Shown piece by piece: positions 9,785 to 17,215 of a stretch of 64,000 nucleotides of DNA. The translations under genes and the position numbers were made by a program. Source of the stretch: Ruixingdingia sedimenti (GTDB lineage Bacteria; Pseudomonadota; Alphaproteobacteria; Rhodobacterales; Rhodobacteraceae); NCBI RefSeq assembly GCF_031432425.1, contig NZ_JAVKPH010000001.1, positions 310,001 to 374,000 on the forward strand. Reading direction: 5' to 3'. The notes below the pieces were generated by a model. That model was not told where the DNA came from and did not search any database. It was given only the letters and a program-made list of their open reading frames with translations. Each line of letters opens with the position of its first letter. Within the stretch, counting starts at the first letter, position 1.

Positions 9785-10096
9785 TCAGCCCTTCATCACG
9801 TTGACGTCTTCGACGTCGATGGTGCCGCGGTTGCGGAAGAAGACCACCAGGATCGCAAGGCCGATGGCGGCCTCTGCCGCGGCCACGGTCAGCACGAACA
9901 TGGTGAAGATCTGCCCCACCAGATCGCCCAGATGCGACGAGAAGGCGACGAGGTTGATGTTGACCGCCAGCAGCATCAGCTCGATCGACATCAGGATCAC
10001 GATCACGTTCTTCCGGTTCAGGAAGATGCCGAAGATCCCGATGACGAACAGCGCCGCCGCCACCGTCAGGTAATGTTCCAGTCCAACTGTCACCAT
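9785..10096 (-). CDS. nuoK: NADH-quinone oxidoreductase subunit K
   Basis: 103 aa, three transmembrane helices. It carries the conserved membrane Glu in MSIELMLLAVNINLV and the second Glu in AAAEAAIGLAILV, both needed for proton translocation in the family. Length matches NuoK. The gene starts about 75 bases after the 28-aa micro-ORF that follows nuoJ. Confidence 0.96.
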   Translation of the reverse strand: MVTVGLEHYLTVAAALFVIGIFGIFLNRKNVIVILMSIELMLLAVNINLVAFSSHLGDLVGQIFTMFVLTVAAAEAAIGLAILVVFFRNRGTIDVEDVNVMKG

Positions 10097-10171
10097 CGTC
10101 GTTCCCTCCGGGACTTGTCCGCCCGTTTCGTTCCGTGATCCGCCGCCGCCGCGCGCCGCGGCAGGACGGTC

Positions 10172-10258
10172 CTATTTCTTGCGCCGCTGCGCGCGGATGC
10201 CGGCCCGGACCGCCACGGCGACAGCGACGCCGACCGCGATCCGGCCCACGGTATCCAT
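10172..10258 (-). CDS. 28-aa hydrophobic micro-ORF between nuoJ and nuoK
   Basis: The ORF starts at an ATG that overlaps the nuoJ stop (TGATG) and encodes MDTVGRIAVGVAVAVAVRAG followed by IRAQRRKK. It shows one short hydrophobic stretch of Val and Ala and a basic tail, as expected for a single-span peptide with cytoplasmic C-terminus. Many junctions in this operon are coupled in the same way, which favours translation. The Paracoccus nqo and R. capsulatus nuo loci are known to have small unidentified reading frames at such places, but I cannot show homology here. It could be a chance ORF in GC-rich DNA. Confidence 0.45.
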   Translation of the reverse strand: MDTVGRIAVGVAVAVAVRAGIRAQRRKK

Positions 10259-10872
10259 CAGAGACCCTGCCCGGGCTTCACGTCCTTCAGTTCCAGCGTC
10301 ACGGCCGGGTCGCGCCACATCTGCGTCAGCACGTCCTGCCGCTTCACGTTCTTGCGGTGGCGCAGCGTCAGCGCGATGGCGCCGATCATCGCGACCAGCA
10401 GCACCAGCCCCGCGACCTGGAACAGAAGGATGTAACGGTCGTAAAGCAGCAGGCCGATGGCGCGGGTGTTTTCTACCTGCGCCGGATCGGGCGCCACCGC
10501 CTGGCGCAGCCCCATCGCCCCGTCCGCCTGCGTCCATGCGCCGAAGGCCAGCGCGAACTGCATCACCAGCACCACGCCGATCAGCAGCGCCAGCGGCATG
10601 TGGCGGGCCATTTCGCCCTTCAGCGCGGCGAAATCGACGTCCAGCATCATGACGACGAACAGGAACAGCACCGCCACCGCGCCGACATAGACGATGACCA
10701 GCAGCATCGCCACGAATTCGGCCCCCAGAAGCACGAACAGCCCCGCCGAGGAAAAGAACGCCAGGATCAGCCACAGCACCGAATGCACCGGGTTGCGCGC
10801 CACGGTCACGAGGAATCCGGCCATCACCGTGACGATGGCGAAGGCGTAGAAGGCAAGATCGGCCACGGTCAT
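10258..10872 (-). CDS. nuoJ: NADH-quinone oxidoreductase subunit J
   Basis: 204 aa, five predicted transmembrane helices. It opens MTVADLAFYAFAIVTVMAGFLVTVARNPVHSVLWLILAFF, the NuoJ signature, and includes FVAMLLVIVYVGAVAVLFLFVVMMLD, the helix with the pi-bulge region. It is a membrane-arm subunit near the quinone site. The start overlaps the preceding carboxymuconolactone-decarboxylase-like gene by ATGA. Its stop overlaps the 28-aa ORF. Confidence 0.96.
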   Translation of the reverse strand: MTVADLAFYAFAIVTVMAGFLVTVARNPVHSVLWLILAFFSSAGLFVLLGAEFVAMLLVIVYVGAVAVLFLFVVMMLDVDFAALKGEMARHMPLALLIGVVLVMQFALAFGAWTQADGAMGLRQAVAPDPAQVENTRAIGLLLYDRYILLFQVAGLVLLVAMIGAIALTLRHRKNVKRQDVLTQMWRDPAVTLELKDVKPGQGL

Positions 10873-11279
10873 TTGCTGTCCTCCTCGGTCTCGCCGAACA
10901 CGGTCTGCGCGATTTCCAGCGCCTTCTGCATCGCCGGCAGGCCGCCGAACATGCTCATCTGATAGATCACCTCGGCGATCTCGCGCTTGGATGCCCCGGC
11001 CTCCAGCGCGTGGCGCACACAGAGCTTCAGCTGCGGTTCCGCCTGCGCGCCCAGTACGGTCAGCGCCGCGATGGTCACAAGCATGCGCGTCTTGGCGTCC
11101 AGCCCCTCGCGGTTGAAGGTCTTGCCGAAGGCCATCTCCATGAAGTCCTTGGACATCGTGGGGATGAGATCCTCGAACCCCTTGACGCGGAAATTCTCCA
11201 GCGCCGGGTTGAGGGTGCGCGCCATCTGCTGGCTCTGTTCCAGCATGGTCTGGACCATTTTCTGCCAGGCTTCGTTCAT
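10869..11279 (-). CDS. Carboxymuconolactone decarboxylase-like (AhpD fold) protein in the nuo operon
   Basis: 136 aa (MNEAWQKMVQTMLEQSQQMA...). Residues 60-110 match the CMD/AhpD fold: DAKTRMLVTIAALTVLGAQ, then LKLCVRHALEAGASKREIAEV and YQMSMFGGLPA. Only one Cys (C87) and H90 are present. The CXXC pair of true AhpD peroxidase-reducing proteins is absent, so redox activity of that kind is unlikely. It overlaps nuoI upstream and nuoJ downstream, both by ATGA, so it must be co-translated with complex I. The function in this setting is unknown. It corresponds in position to an unidentified reading frame of the Paracoccus cluster. Confidence 0.85.
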   Translation of the reverse strand: MNEAWQKMVQTMLEQSQQMARTLNPALENFRVKGFEDLIPTMSKDFMEMAFGKTFNREGLDAKTRMLVTIAALTVLGAQAEPQLKLCVRHALEAGASKREIAEVIYQMSMFGGLPAMQKALEIAQTVFGETEEDSK

Positions 11280-11770
11280 CTGTAGGGCGCGTCCAGTTCG
11301 AGGTTGCGGGCGATCTCTGCCTCCCACCGGGCCCCGTTTTCCAGAAGCTTTTCCTTGGTGTAGAAAAGTTCCTCGCGGGTTTCGGTGGAAAACTCGAAGT
11401 TCGGGCCTTCGACGATGGCGTCCACCGGGCAGGCTTCCTGACAGAAGCCGCAGTAGATGCATTTCGTCATGTCGATGTCGTAGCGCGTGGTGCGGCGGCT
11501 GCCGTCGTCGCGCGGCTCTGCGTCGATGGTGATCGCCTGCGCGGGGCAGACCGCCTCGCACAGCTTGCAGGCGATGCAGCGTTCCTCGCCGTTGGGATAG
11601 CGGCGCAGCGCATGTTCGCCCCGGAACCGGGGCGACAGCGGGCCCTTTTCATGCGGATAGTTCAGCGTTTCCTTGGGCGCGAAGAAGTATTTCATCCCCA
11701 GGCCGAAGCCCTTGATGAAATCCACCAGCAGGAAATACTTGACCGCGCGGGTTACGTCGATGCCCATCAT
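11276..11770 (-). CDS. nuoI: NADH-quinone oxidoreductase subunit I (two [4Fe-4S] ferredoxin-like)
   Basis: 164 aa. Two 8Fe-type cysteine motifs, C65-x2-C68-x2-C71-x3-C75 and C104-x2-C107-x2-C110-x3-C114, hold the two [4Fe-4S] clusters (N6a and N6b) that carry electrons to NuoB in the peripheral arm. The start at 11770 (MMGIDVTRAVKYFLL) overlaps the nuoH stop by one base (TGATG) and gives the usual family length. A start 27 bases further upstream is open but adds residues not seen in the family. Confidence 0.96.
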   Translation of the reverse strand: MMGIDVTRAVKYFLLVDFIKGFGLGMKYFFAPKETLNYPHEKGPLSPRFRGEHALRRYPNGEERCIACKLCEAVCPAQAITIDAEPRDDGSRRTTRYDIDMTKCIYCGFCQEACPVDAIVEGPNFEFSTETREELFYTKEKLLENGARWEAEIARNLELDAPYR

Positions 11771-12807
11771 CAGCCCCCAATCGTCCAGCGTGCCCACGCG
11801 CCGCCGAGCACTTCGAATTTCGCCAGGAACGCCACGATCACCACCCAGGCCAGCGACAGCGGCAGGAACACCTTCCAGCCGATCCGCATCAGCTGGTCAT
11901 AGCGATAGCGCGGCACGATCGCCTTCACCATGGCGAACAGGAAGAAGAAGAACGCCATCTTGCCGACCATCCACAGCGCGCCGTCGGGCAGGCCCGGGAT
12001 CGGCGACAGCCAGCCGCCGAGGAACAGCAGGCTCATCAGCGCGCACATCAGGAAGATGGCGATATATTCGCCGGCCATGAACAGCAGATAGGGCGTCGAG
12101 GAATATTCGACCATGAAACCCGCCACCAGTTCCGATTCCGCCTCCGGAAGGTCGAACGGGGGCCGGTTGGTTTCCGCCAGCGCCGAGATGAAGAACAGCA
12201 CGAACATCGGCAGATGCGGCAACCAGTACCAGTTGAACAGGCCCAGATCGCCCCGCTGCGCCTCGACCACCGCCGAAAGGTTCAGCGAGCCGGTGGAGAT
12301 CACGATGCCGATGATGATGAGGCCGAGCGAGACCTCGTAGGAAATCATCTGCGCGGCGGACCGCAGCGAGCCGAGGAACGGGTATTTGGAGTTCGAGGCC
12401 CACCCGCCCATGATCACGCCGTAAACCTCCAGCGAGGAGACGGCAAAGACGAAGAGGATCGCCACGTTGATGTCGGCCAGCACCCAACCGTCGCTGAACG
12501 GGATCACCGCCCAGGCGAGGATCGCCAGCACGAAGGACAGCATCGGCGCAAGGAAGAACACCGGCCGGTCGGCCCCCGCGGGCACGACGATTTCCTTCAC
12601 CACATATTTCAGCGCATCGGCAAAGGTTTGCAGCAGACCCCAGGGTCCCACCACGTTCGGGCCGCGCCGCATCTGCACCGCCGCCCAGATCTTCCGGTCG
12701 CCGTAGACCAGGAAGATGAGCGAGATCATCACGAAGCCGACGACCGCAAGGCTCTGCACCGCGATCAGCAGCGCGATCCCCGCCCCGGTTTGAAGAAACT
12801 CAGCCAT
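11770..12807 (-). CDS. nuoH: NADH-quinone oxidoreductase subunit H
   Basis: 345 aa, eight transmembrane helices. NuoH anchors the peripheral arm and forms much of the quinone chamber. Diagnostic segments are DRKIWAAVQMRRGPNVVGPWGLLQTFADALKY and ALAETNRPPFDLPEAESELVAGFMVEYSS, the latter with the conserved acidic loop. The final Glu/Arg-rich helix RYRYDQLMRIGWKVFLPLSL is also typical. It starts 33 bases after the 134-aa lipoprotein gene. Confidence 0.97.
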   Translation of the reverse strand: MAEFLQTGAGIALLIAVQSLAVVGFVMISLIFLVYGDRKIWAAVQMRRGPNVVGPWGLLQTFADALKYVVKEIVVPAGADRPVFFLAPMLSFVLAILAWAVIPFSDGWVLADINVAILFVFAVSSLEVYGVIMGGWASNSKYPFLGSLRSAAQMISYEVSLGLIIIGIVISTGSLNLSAVVEAQRGDLGLFNWYWLPHLPMFVLFFISALAETNRPPFDLPEAESELVAGFMVEYSSTPYLLFMAGEYIAIFLMCALMSLLFLGGWLSPIPGLPDGALWMVGKMAFFFFLFAMVKAIVPRYRYDQLMRIGWKVFLPLSLAWVVIVAFLAKFEVLGGAWARWTIGG

Positions 12808-12840
12808 TTTGCCTCACATCCCTCAGTCTTTTCGCCGGCC

Positions 12841-13245
12841 TCAGACCGTCGGTATGCCCCGTTCGCCACAGTCGCGGACCGTCACCTCGGCGTCGATCGT
12901 CGCCACCCCGCGGGGCAGCGCGGGCGAGATGGTGTAAACCGCATCCGCGCGGGCGATGGAACCCTCTTGTGCAATATTCGTCCTGACGTGGCGCGCAAAC
13001 CCGAAACCCCGGATCAGCGCATATTGTGCCGCGGCGCAGGCCGCATAGTCGGTCAACTGGCGCTGGCCGCCGGCATGGCGCATGGCGACGCGGAAGTTCA
13101 CCAGATCGCCTTCCAGAAGCCGCGTCTCGATCCCCAGATAGGCGGGCGGCAGCGCGGCCTCGCGCCCCACCTGCGCGCCGTCCGCGCAGGCGGCCAGCCC
13201 CGACAGGGGGGCCAAGGCAAGGGCGATGGCACGCGCCATCCGCAT
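12841..13245 (-). CDS. Putative 134-aa lipoprotein between nuoG and nuoH
   Basis: The ATG overlaps the nuoG stop (TGATG). The N-terminus MRMARAIALALAPLSGLAAC is a lipoprotein signal ending in the lipobox LAAC, so the mature protein should be anchored in the envelope. The rest (about 115 residues) has a few Cys (YAACAAAQYALIRGFGFARHVRTN and VTVRDCGERG), and I do not recognise the domain. The sequence resembles uncharacterised Rhodobacterales proteins that include an outer-membrane-type segment with periodic charged residues. Its place inside the nuo operon suggests a link to complex I or the membrane, but this is inference only. Confidence 0.8.
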   Translation of the reverse strand: MRMARAIALALAPLSGLAACADGAQVGREAALPPAYLGIETRLLEGDLVNFRVAMRHAGGQRQLTDYAACAAAQYALIRGFGFARHVRTNIAQEGSIARADAVYTISPALPRGVATIDAEVTVRDCGERGIPTV

Positions 13246-15263
13246 CACTCCGCCGCCAGCGGCGCGCGGGCGCGCGCGGCGGCCTGGGCCGACAGTTCCG
13301 CCATCAGCGCCGAGGCGCGGGCGATCGGGTTGGTCAGGTAGAAATCCGCAATCGCGTTGCGGAAGCTGGCCTGCCCCGGCGCCTGCACCGGCAGCGGCTG
13401 CCAGCCGTTGTCGGCCACCACGTCGATATCGCCCAGATGCGGATGCGCCGCGATCAGCGCGCGCCGCAATTCGGCGAGGCTGTTCCACGGCTGCACCGCG
13501 CCCAGTTCCGCCGACAGCGCCCGCAGGATCGCCCAGTTTTCCTTCGCCTCGCCCGGCGCGAAACCGGCGCGCAGCGCCAGTTGCGGGCGGCCCTCGGTGT
13601 TCACGAACAGGCCGTTTTCCTCGGTATAGGCGGCGGCGGGCAGGATGATGTCGGCCCGGTGCGCGCCGCGGTCGCCGTGGCTGCCCTGATAGATCACCAG
13701 CGGGCCCGCGCCGATCTCCACCTCATCCGCGCCGAGGTTGTAGATGACTTCGGCCCCGTCGATGGCCGCCGTCAGCCCGCCTTCGGTCACGGCCCCCACA
13801 TCCATCGCGCCGACGCGCCCGGCGGCGGTGTGCAGCACCAGGAGCTTGCAGTCGCCCAGTTCGCAGATGCGCATCGCATGGGCCAGAACCGCCTCGCCAT
13901 CCGCCTCGCGGATCGCGCCCTGGCCGACGATGACGATGCCGGGGGTGCCTTCCTTGTTGGCCAGATCGTCCTTCAGCAGGTTCACCAGCGTGTCGCGGCC
14001 GGCGCCGAGGTGGTGGTAGTCATAGGTCAGATCCGCCGCCTGCCCGACCAGCGCGATGTCCGCGCCCTTGAGCCACGCCTTGCGGATGCGCGCGTTCAGC
14101 ACCGGGGCCTCGTCGCGCGGGTTGGTGCCGATCAGCAGGATGCGCTTGGCGCTGTCGATATCCTCGATCCGGGCATTGCCGACATAGGCGGAACGGTTGC
14201 CGATGGGCAGCCGCGCGCCGTCGGTGCGGCATTCGACGCGGCCCCCCTGCCCCTCGACCAGCTGTTTCAGCGCGAAGGCCGCCTCGACCGGCGCCAGATC
14301 GCCCACCAGCCCCGCGACCTTGCGGCCCTTCATCGCGGCGGCGGCCGCCGCCAGTGCCTCGGGCCAGGTCGCCTTCCGCAACCGGCCGTTTTCGCGGATA
14401 TAGGGCATGTCCAGCCGCTGGCGGCGCAGCCCGTCCCAGATGAAGCGGGTCTTGTCGGAAATCCATTCCTCGTTCACGCCGTCATGGTTGCGCGGCAGGA
14501 TGCGCATGACTTCGCGCCCCTTGGTATCCACGCGGATCGACGACCCGAGCGCATCCATCACATCCACGGTCTCGGTCTTGGTCAGTTCCCACGGGCGGGC
14601 GGTGAAGGCATAGGGTTTCGAGGTCAGCGCGCCGACCGGGCACAGGTCGATGATGTTGCCCTGAAGGTTGCTGTCCAGCGTGGTGTTCAGATAGCTGGTG
14701 ATCTCGCTGTCCTCGCCCCGGCCGGTCTGGCCCATCTGGGTGATGCCCGCCACCTCGGTGGTGAAGCGGACGCAGCGGGTGCAGGAAATGCAGCGCGTCA
14801 TCGTCGTGGCGACCAGCGGGCCGAGGTTCAGGTCCTCGTTCGCCCGCTTGGGTTCGCGGTAGCGGCTGAAATCGACGCCATAGGCCATCGCCTGGTCCTG
14901 CAGATCGCATTCGCCGCCCTGGTCGCAGATCGGGCAATCCAGCGGATGGTTGATCAGCAGGAATTCCATCACCCCTTCGCGGGCCTTCTTGACCATGGGG
15001 GAATTGGTCTTGACCACCGGCGGCTCGCCGTTGGGGCCGGGGCGCAGGTCGCGCACCTGCATGGCGCAGCTTGCCGCGGGCTTCGGCGGGCCGCCCACGA
15101 CTTCGACAAGGCACATCCGGCAGTTGCCCGCGATCGACAGACGCTCGTGATAGCAAAAGCGCGGGATCTCGATCCCCGCGACCTCGGCCGCCTGGATGAT
15201 CGTCATCGCGGCATCCACCTCGACCTCGATCCCGTCGATGATGATTTTCTTGAGGTTGGACAT
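13245..15263 (-). CDS. nuoG: NADH-quinone oxidoreductase subunit G
   Basis: 672 aa. The N-terminal [2Fe-2S] ferredoxin domain has C37, C48, C51 and C66. A His-Cys3 site follows around HPLDCPICDQGGECDLQ, then a further [4Fe-4S] motif CISCTRCVRFTTEVAG, then a molybdopterin oxidoreductase-like domain that binds no cofactor in complex I. NuoG carries electrons from NuoF to NuoI. I chose the start MSNLKKIIIDGIEVEVD at 15263, because the longer frame adds a basic non-conserved leader. The start lies 65 bases after the 109-aa lipoprotein gene. Confidence 0.97.
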   Translation of the reverse strand: MSNLKKIIIDGIEVEVDAAMTIIQAAEVAGIEIPRFCYHERLSIAGNCRMCLVEVVGGPPKPAASCAMQVRDLRPGPNGEPPVVKTNSPMVKKAREGVMEFLLINHPLDCPICDQGGECDLQDQAMAYGVDFSRYREPKRANEDLNLGPLVATTMTRCISCTRCVRFTTEVAGITQMGQTGRGEDSEITSYLNTTLDSNLQGNIIDLCPVGALTSKPYAFTARPWELTKTETVDVMDALGSSIRVDTKGREVMRILPRNHDGVNEEWISDKTRFIWDGLRRQRLDMPYIRENGRLRKATWPEALAAAAAAMKGRKVAGLVGDLAPVEAAFALKQLVEGQGGRVECRTDGARLPIGNRSAYVGNARIEDIDSAKRILLIGTNPRDEAPVLNARIRKAWLKGADIALVGQAADLTYDYHHLGAGRDTLVNLLKDDLANKEGTPGIVIVGQGAIREADGEAVLAHAMRICELGDCKLLVLHTAAGRVGAMDVGAVTEGGLTAAIDGAEVIYNLGADEVEIGAGPLVIYQGSHGDRGAHRADIILPAAAYTEENGLFVNTEGRPQLALRAGFAPGEAKENWAILRALSAELGAVQPWNSLAELRRALIAAHPHLGDIDVVADNGWQPLPVQAPGQASFRNAIADFYLTNPIARASALMAELSAQAAARARAPLAAE

Positions 15264-15328
15264 TGCCTTACTCCGCCGTCGGGGCGCCCGGGCGCCCGCC
15301 AATCATTCCCACGCGCATCCCTGCATCC

Positions 15329-15658
15329 TCAGCCACGGCACCGCGCCTCGAACACCAGTTCGTCCCCGGCCACGCGCCAGGCCCAGTCCCCCGTCGCGGG
15401 GTCGAGCGTCCAGTCCGCGGTCGAGTTGCCGGTTTCCGTCAGGCAGTGGCGCGTCACCGGATAGCGCACGCTTTCCCGCACCTCGGCCAGTCCTGCCCCC
15501 GCCGCCTTGACCGAAATCAAGAGAGTGCCGTCATCGGCCGCCTTGAGGTCGGCGCGATAGGGCAACCCCGCCTCCGCCGCCGCCCGCCGTTCGCGCGCGC
15601 AACCGGAAAGCGCAAGCGCCACCATGGTCAGGATCAGAACCGGAAGGGTGCGGGTCAT
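15329..15658 (-). CDS. Putative 109-aa lipoprotein between nuoF and nuoG
   Basis: MTRTLPVLILTMVALALSGC is a lipoprotein signal with the lipobox LSGC. The mature part is about 90 residues with two further Cys (TRHCLTETGN and FEARCRG) that could form a disulfide. No known domain is visible. An alternative GTG start three codons upstream (15667) would overlap the nuoF stop as GTGA. Position and type match an unidentified reading frame in the nqo cluster of Paracoccus. The function is unknown. Confidence 0.8.
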   Translation of the reverse strand: MTRTLPVLILTMVALALSGCARERRAAAEAGLPYRADLKAADDGTLLISVKAAGAGLAEVRESVRYPVTRHCLTETGNSTADWTLDPATGDWAWRVAGDELVFEARCRG

Positions 15659-15663
15659 CGGGG

Positions 15664-16959
15664 TCACTCCGCCGCCATCGCGCCCGTGCGGCCGGTCTTG
15701 CGGGCCTTGATGCGGTCCTCGATTTCCTCGCGGAACTGCCGGATCAGGCCCTGCACCGGCCAGGCCGCCGCATCGCCGAGCGCGCAGATCGTATGGCCCT
15801 CGACCTGTTTGGACACGTCGAAGAGCATGTCGATCTCTTCGATCTCGGCCTCGCCGCGCACGAGCCGGTCCATCACCCGCATCATCCAGCCGGTACCTTC
15901 GCGGCAGGGCGTGCACTGGCCGCAGCTTTCGTGCTTGTAGAATTTCGACAGCCGCCAGATCGCCTTGATGATGTCGGTGGACTGGTCCATCACGATCACC
16001 GCCGCCGTGCCGAGACCGGACCGCTGTTCGCGCAGCCAGTCGAAATCCATGATCGCGTCGTCGCATTGTTCGGCGCGCAGCAACGGCACCGAAGACCCGC
16101 CCGGGATCACCGCCTTGAGGTTCTTCCAGCCGCCCCGCACGCCGCCGCAATGGCGTTCCAGCAGTTCCTTGAGCGGGATCGACATCGCCTCCTCGACGAC
16201 GCAGGGGTTGTTCACATGGCCCGAAATACCGAAGAGCTTGGTGCCGGCGTTGTTCGGGCGGCCGAAGCTGGCGAACCATTCCGGGCCGCGGCGCAGGATG
16301 GTGGGGGTGACGGCGATGGATTCGACGTTGTTGACCGTGGTCGGGCAGCCGTATAGGCCCGCGCCCGCCGGGAACGGCGGCTTCATCCGCGGCATGCCCT
16401 TCTTGCCTTCGAGGCTTTCCAGTAGCGCGGTTTCCTCGCCGCAGATATAGGCGCCCGCGCCGTGGTGCAGGTAGAGGTCGAAATCCCAGCCCGACCCGGC
16501 GGCGTTGCGGCCCAGAAGGCCCGCGTCATAGCATTCGTCCACCGCGGCCTGAAGCGCCTCGCGTTCGCGGATATATTCGCCGCGCAGGTAGATGTAGCAG
16601 GTGTTCGCCCCCATGGCGAAACTGGCGATCAGCGCCCCCTCGATCAGCGTATGGGGATCATGGCGCATGATCTCCCGGTCCTTGCAGGTGCCGGGTTCGG
16701 ATTCGTCGGCGTTGATCACCAGATAGCTGGGCCGGCCGTCCGACTGTTTGGGCATGAAGGACCACTTGAGCCCGGTGGGGAAGCCCGCGCCGCCCCGGCC
16801 GCGCAGCCCGCTGGCCTTGACCTGTTCGACGATCTTGTCGCGCCCGCGCGCGATGATCTCGGCGGTGCCGTCCCAGTGGCCGCGCTTGCGCGCCCCCGCC
16901 AGGCTGCGGTCATGCATCCCGTAGAGGTTGGTAAAGATACGGTCCTGATCCTTCAGCAT
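15664..16959 (-). CDS. nuoF: NADH-quinone oxidoreductase subunit F (NADH/FMN-binding)
   Basis: 431 aa. The FMN and NADH sites are seen as GLRGRGGAGFPTGLKWSFMP and GEETALLESLEGKKG. The [4Fe-4S] N3 ligands are in HESCGQCTPCREGTGWM plus a later Cys in HTICALGDAAAWPVQG. NuoF takes the hydride from NADH and passes electrons through FMN into the Fe-S chain. It starts 10 bases after the small 78-aa membrane protein gene. Confidence 0.97.
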   Translation of the reverse strand: MLKDQDRIFTNLYGMHDRSLAGARKRGHWDGTAEIIARGRDKIVEQVKASGLRGRGGAGFPTGLKWSFMPKQSDGRPSYLVINADESEPGTCKDREIMRHDPHTLIEGALIASFAMGANTCYIYLRGEYIREREALQAAVDECYDAGLLGRNAAGSGWDFDLYLHHGAGAYICGEETALLESLEGKKGMPRMKPPFPAGAGLYGCPTTVNNVESIAVTPTILRRGPEWFASFGRPNNAGTKLFGISGHVNNPCVVEEAMSIPLKELLERHCGGVRGGWKNLKAVIPGGSSVPLLRAEQCDDAIMDFDWLREQRSGLGTAAVIVMDQSTDIIKAIWRLSKFYKHESCGQCTPCREGTGWMMRVMDRLVRGEAEIEEIDMLFDVSKQVEGHTICALGDAAAWPVQGLIRQFREEIEDRIKARKTGRTGAMAAE

Positions 16960-16969
16960 CCGCTTTCCC

Positions 16970-17206
16970 TCAGTTTTCCCGGCGTTTGCGCCACAGCCGC
17001 CATGTCACCGCCAGCGCCCAGACATAGGCCGCCACCGCGGCAAGGTCGATGAGAAAGGCATAGCGCCCCGCCCATCCGTGTTGCCGGCCGATCTCGCCCA
17101 GCAAGAGCCACGCCACCGTTGCCACCGCGATCACGATCGCCACCAGCCGCCCCTGTCGGGCGAAGTCGGTGGCGGCGTTGCGATCTGGCTGCGGCGCGGG
17201 TTTCAT
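16970..17206 (-). CDS. Small two-helix membrane protein (DUF5337-like) between nuoE and nuoF
   Basis: 78 aa, MKPAPQPDRNAATDFARQGR then two hydrophobic helices (LVAIVIAVATVAWLLLGEIG and AFLIDLAAVAAYVWALAVTW) and a basic end LWRKRREN. This resembles the DUF5337 family found in Rhodobacterales nuo loci. The family name is my recollection, not a search result. It sits 9 bases after nuoE and 10 before nuoF. A membrane protein placed among peripheral-arm genes could be an assembly or accessory factor, but no function is established. Confidence 0.8.
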   Translation of the reverse strand: MKPAPQPDRNAATDFARQGRLVAIVIAVATVAWLLLGEIGRQHGWAGRYAFLIDLAAVAAYVWALAVTWRLWRKRREN

Positions 17207-17215
17207 GGCATGCGC

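Noticed and set aside
7756..9804. 682-aa plus-strand open frame opposite nuoL
   Set aside because: It is a shadow of nuoL with the same His/Gln/Arg composition.
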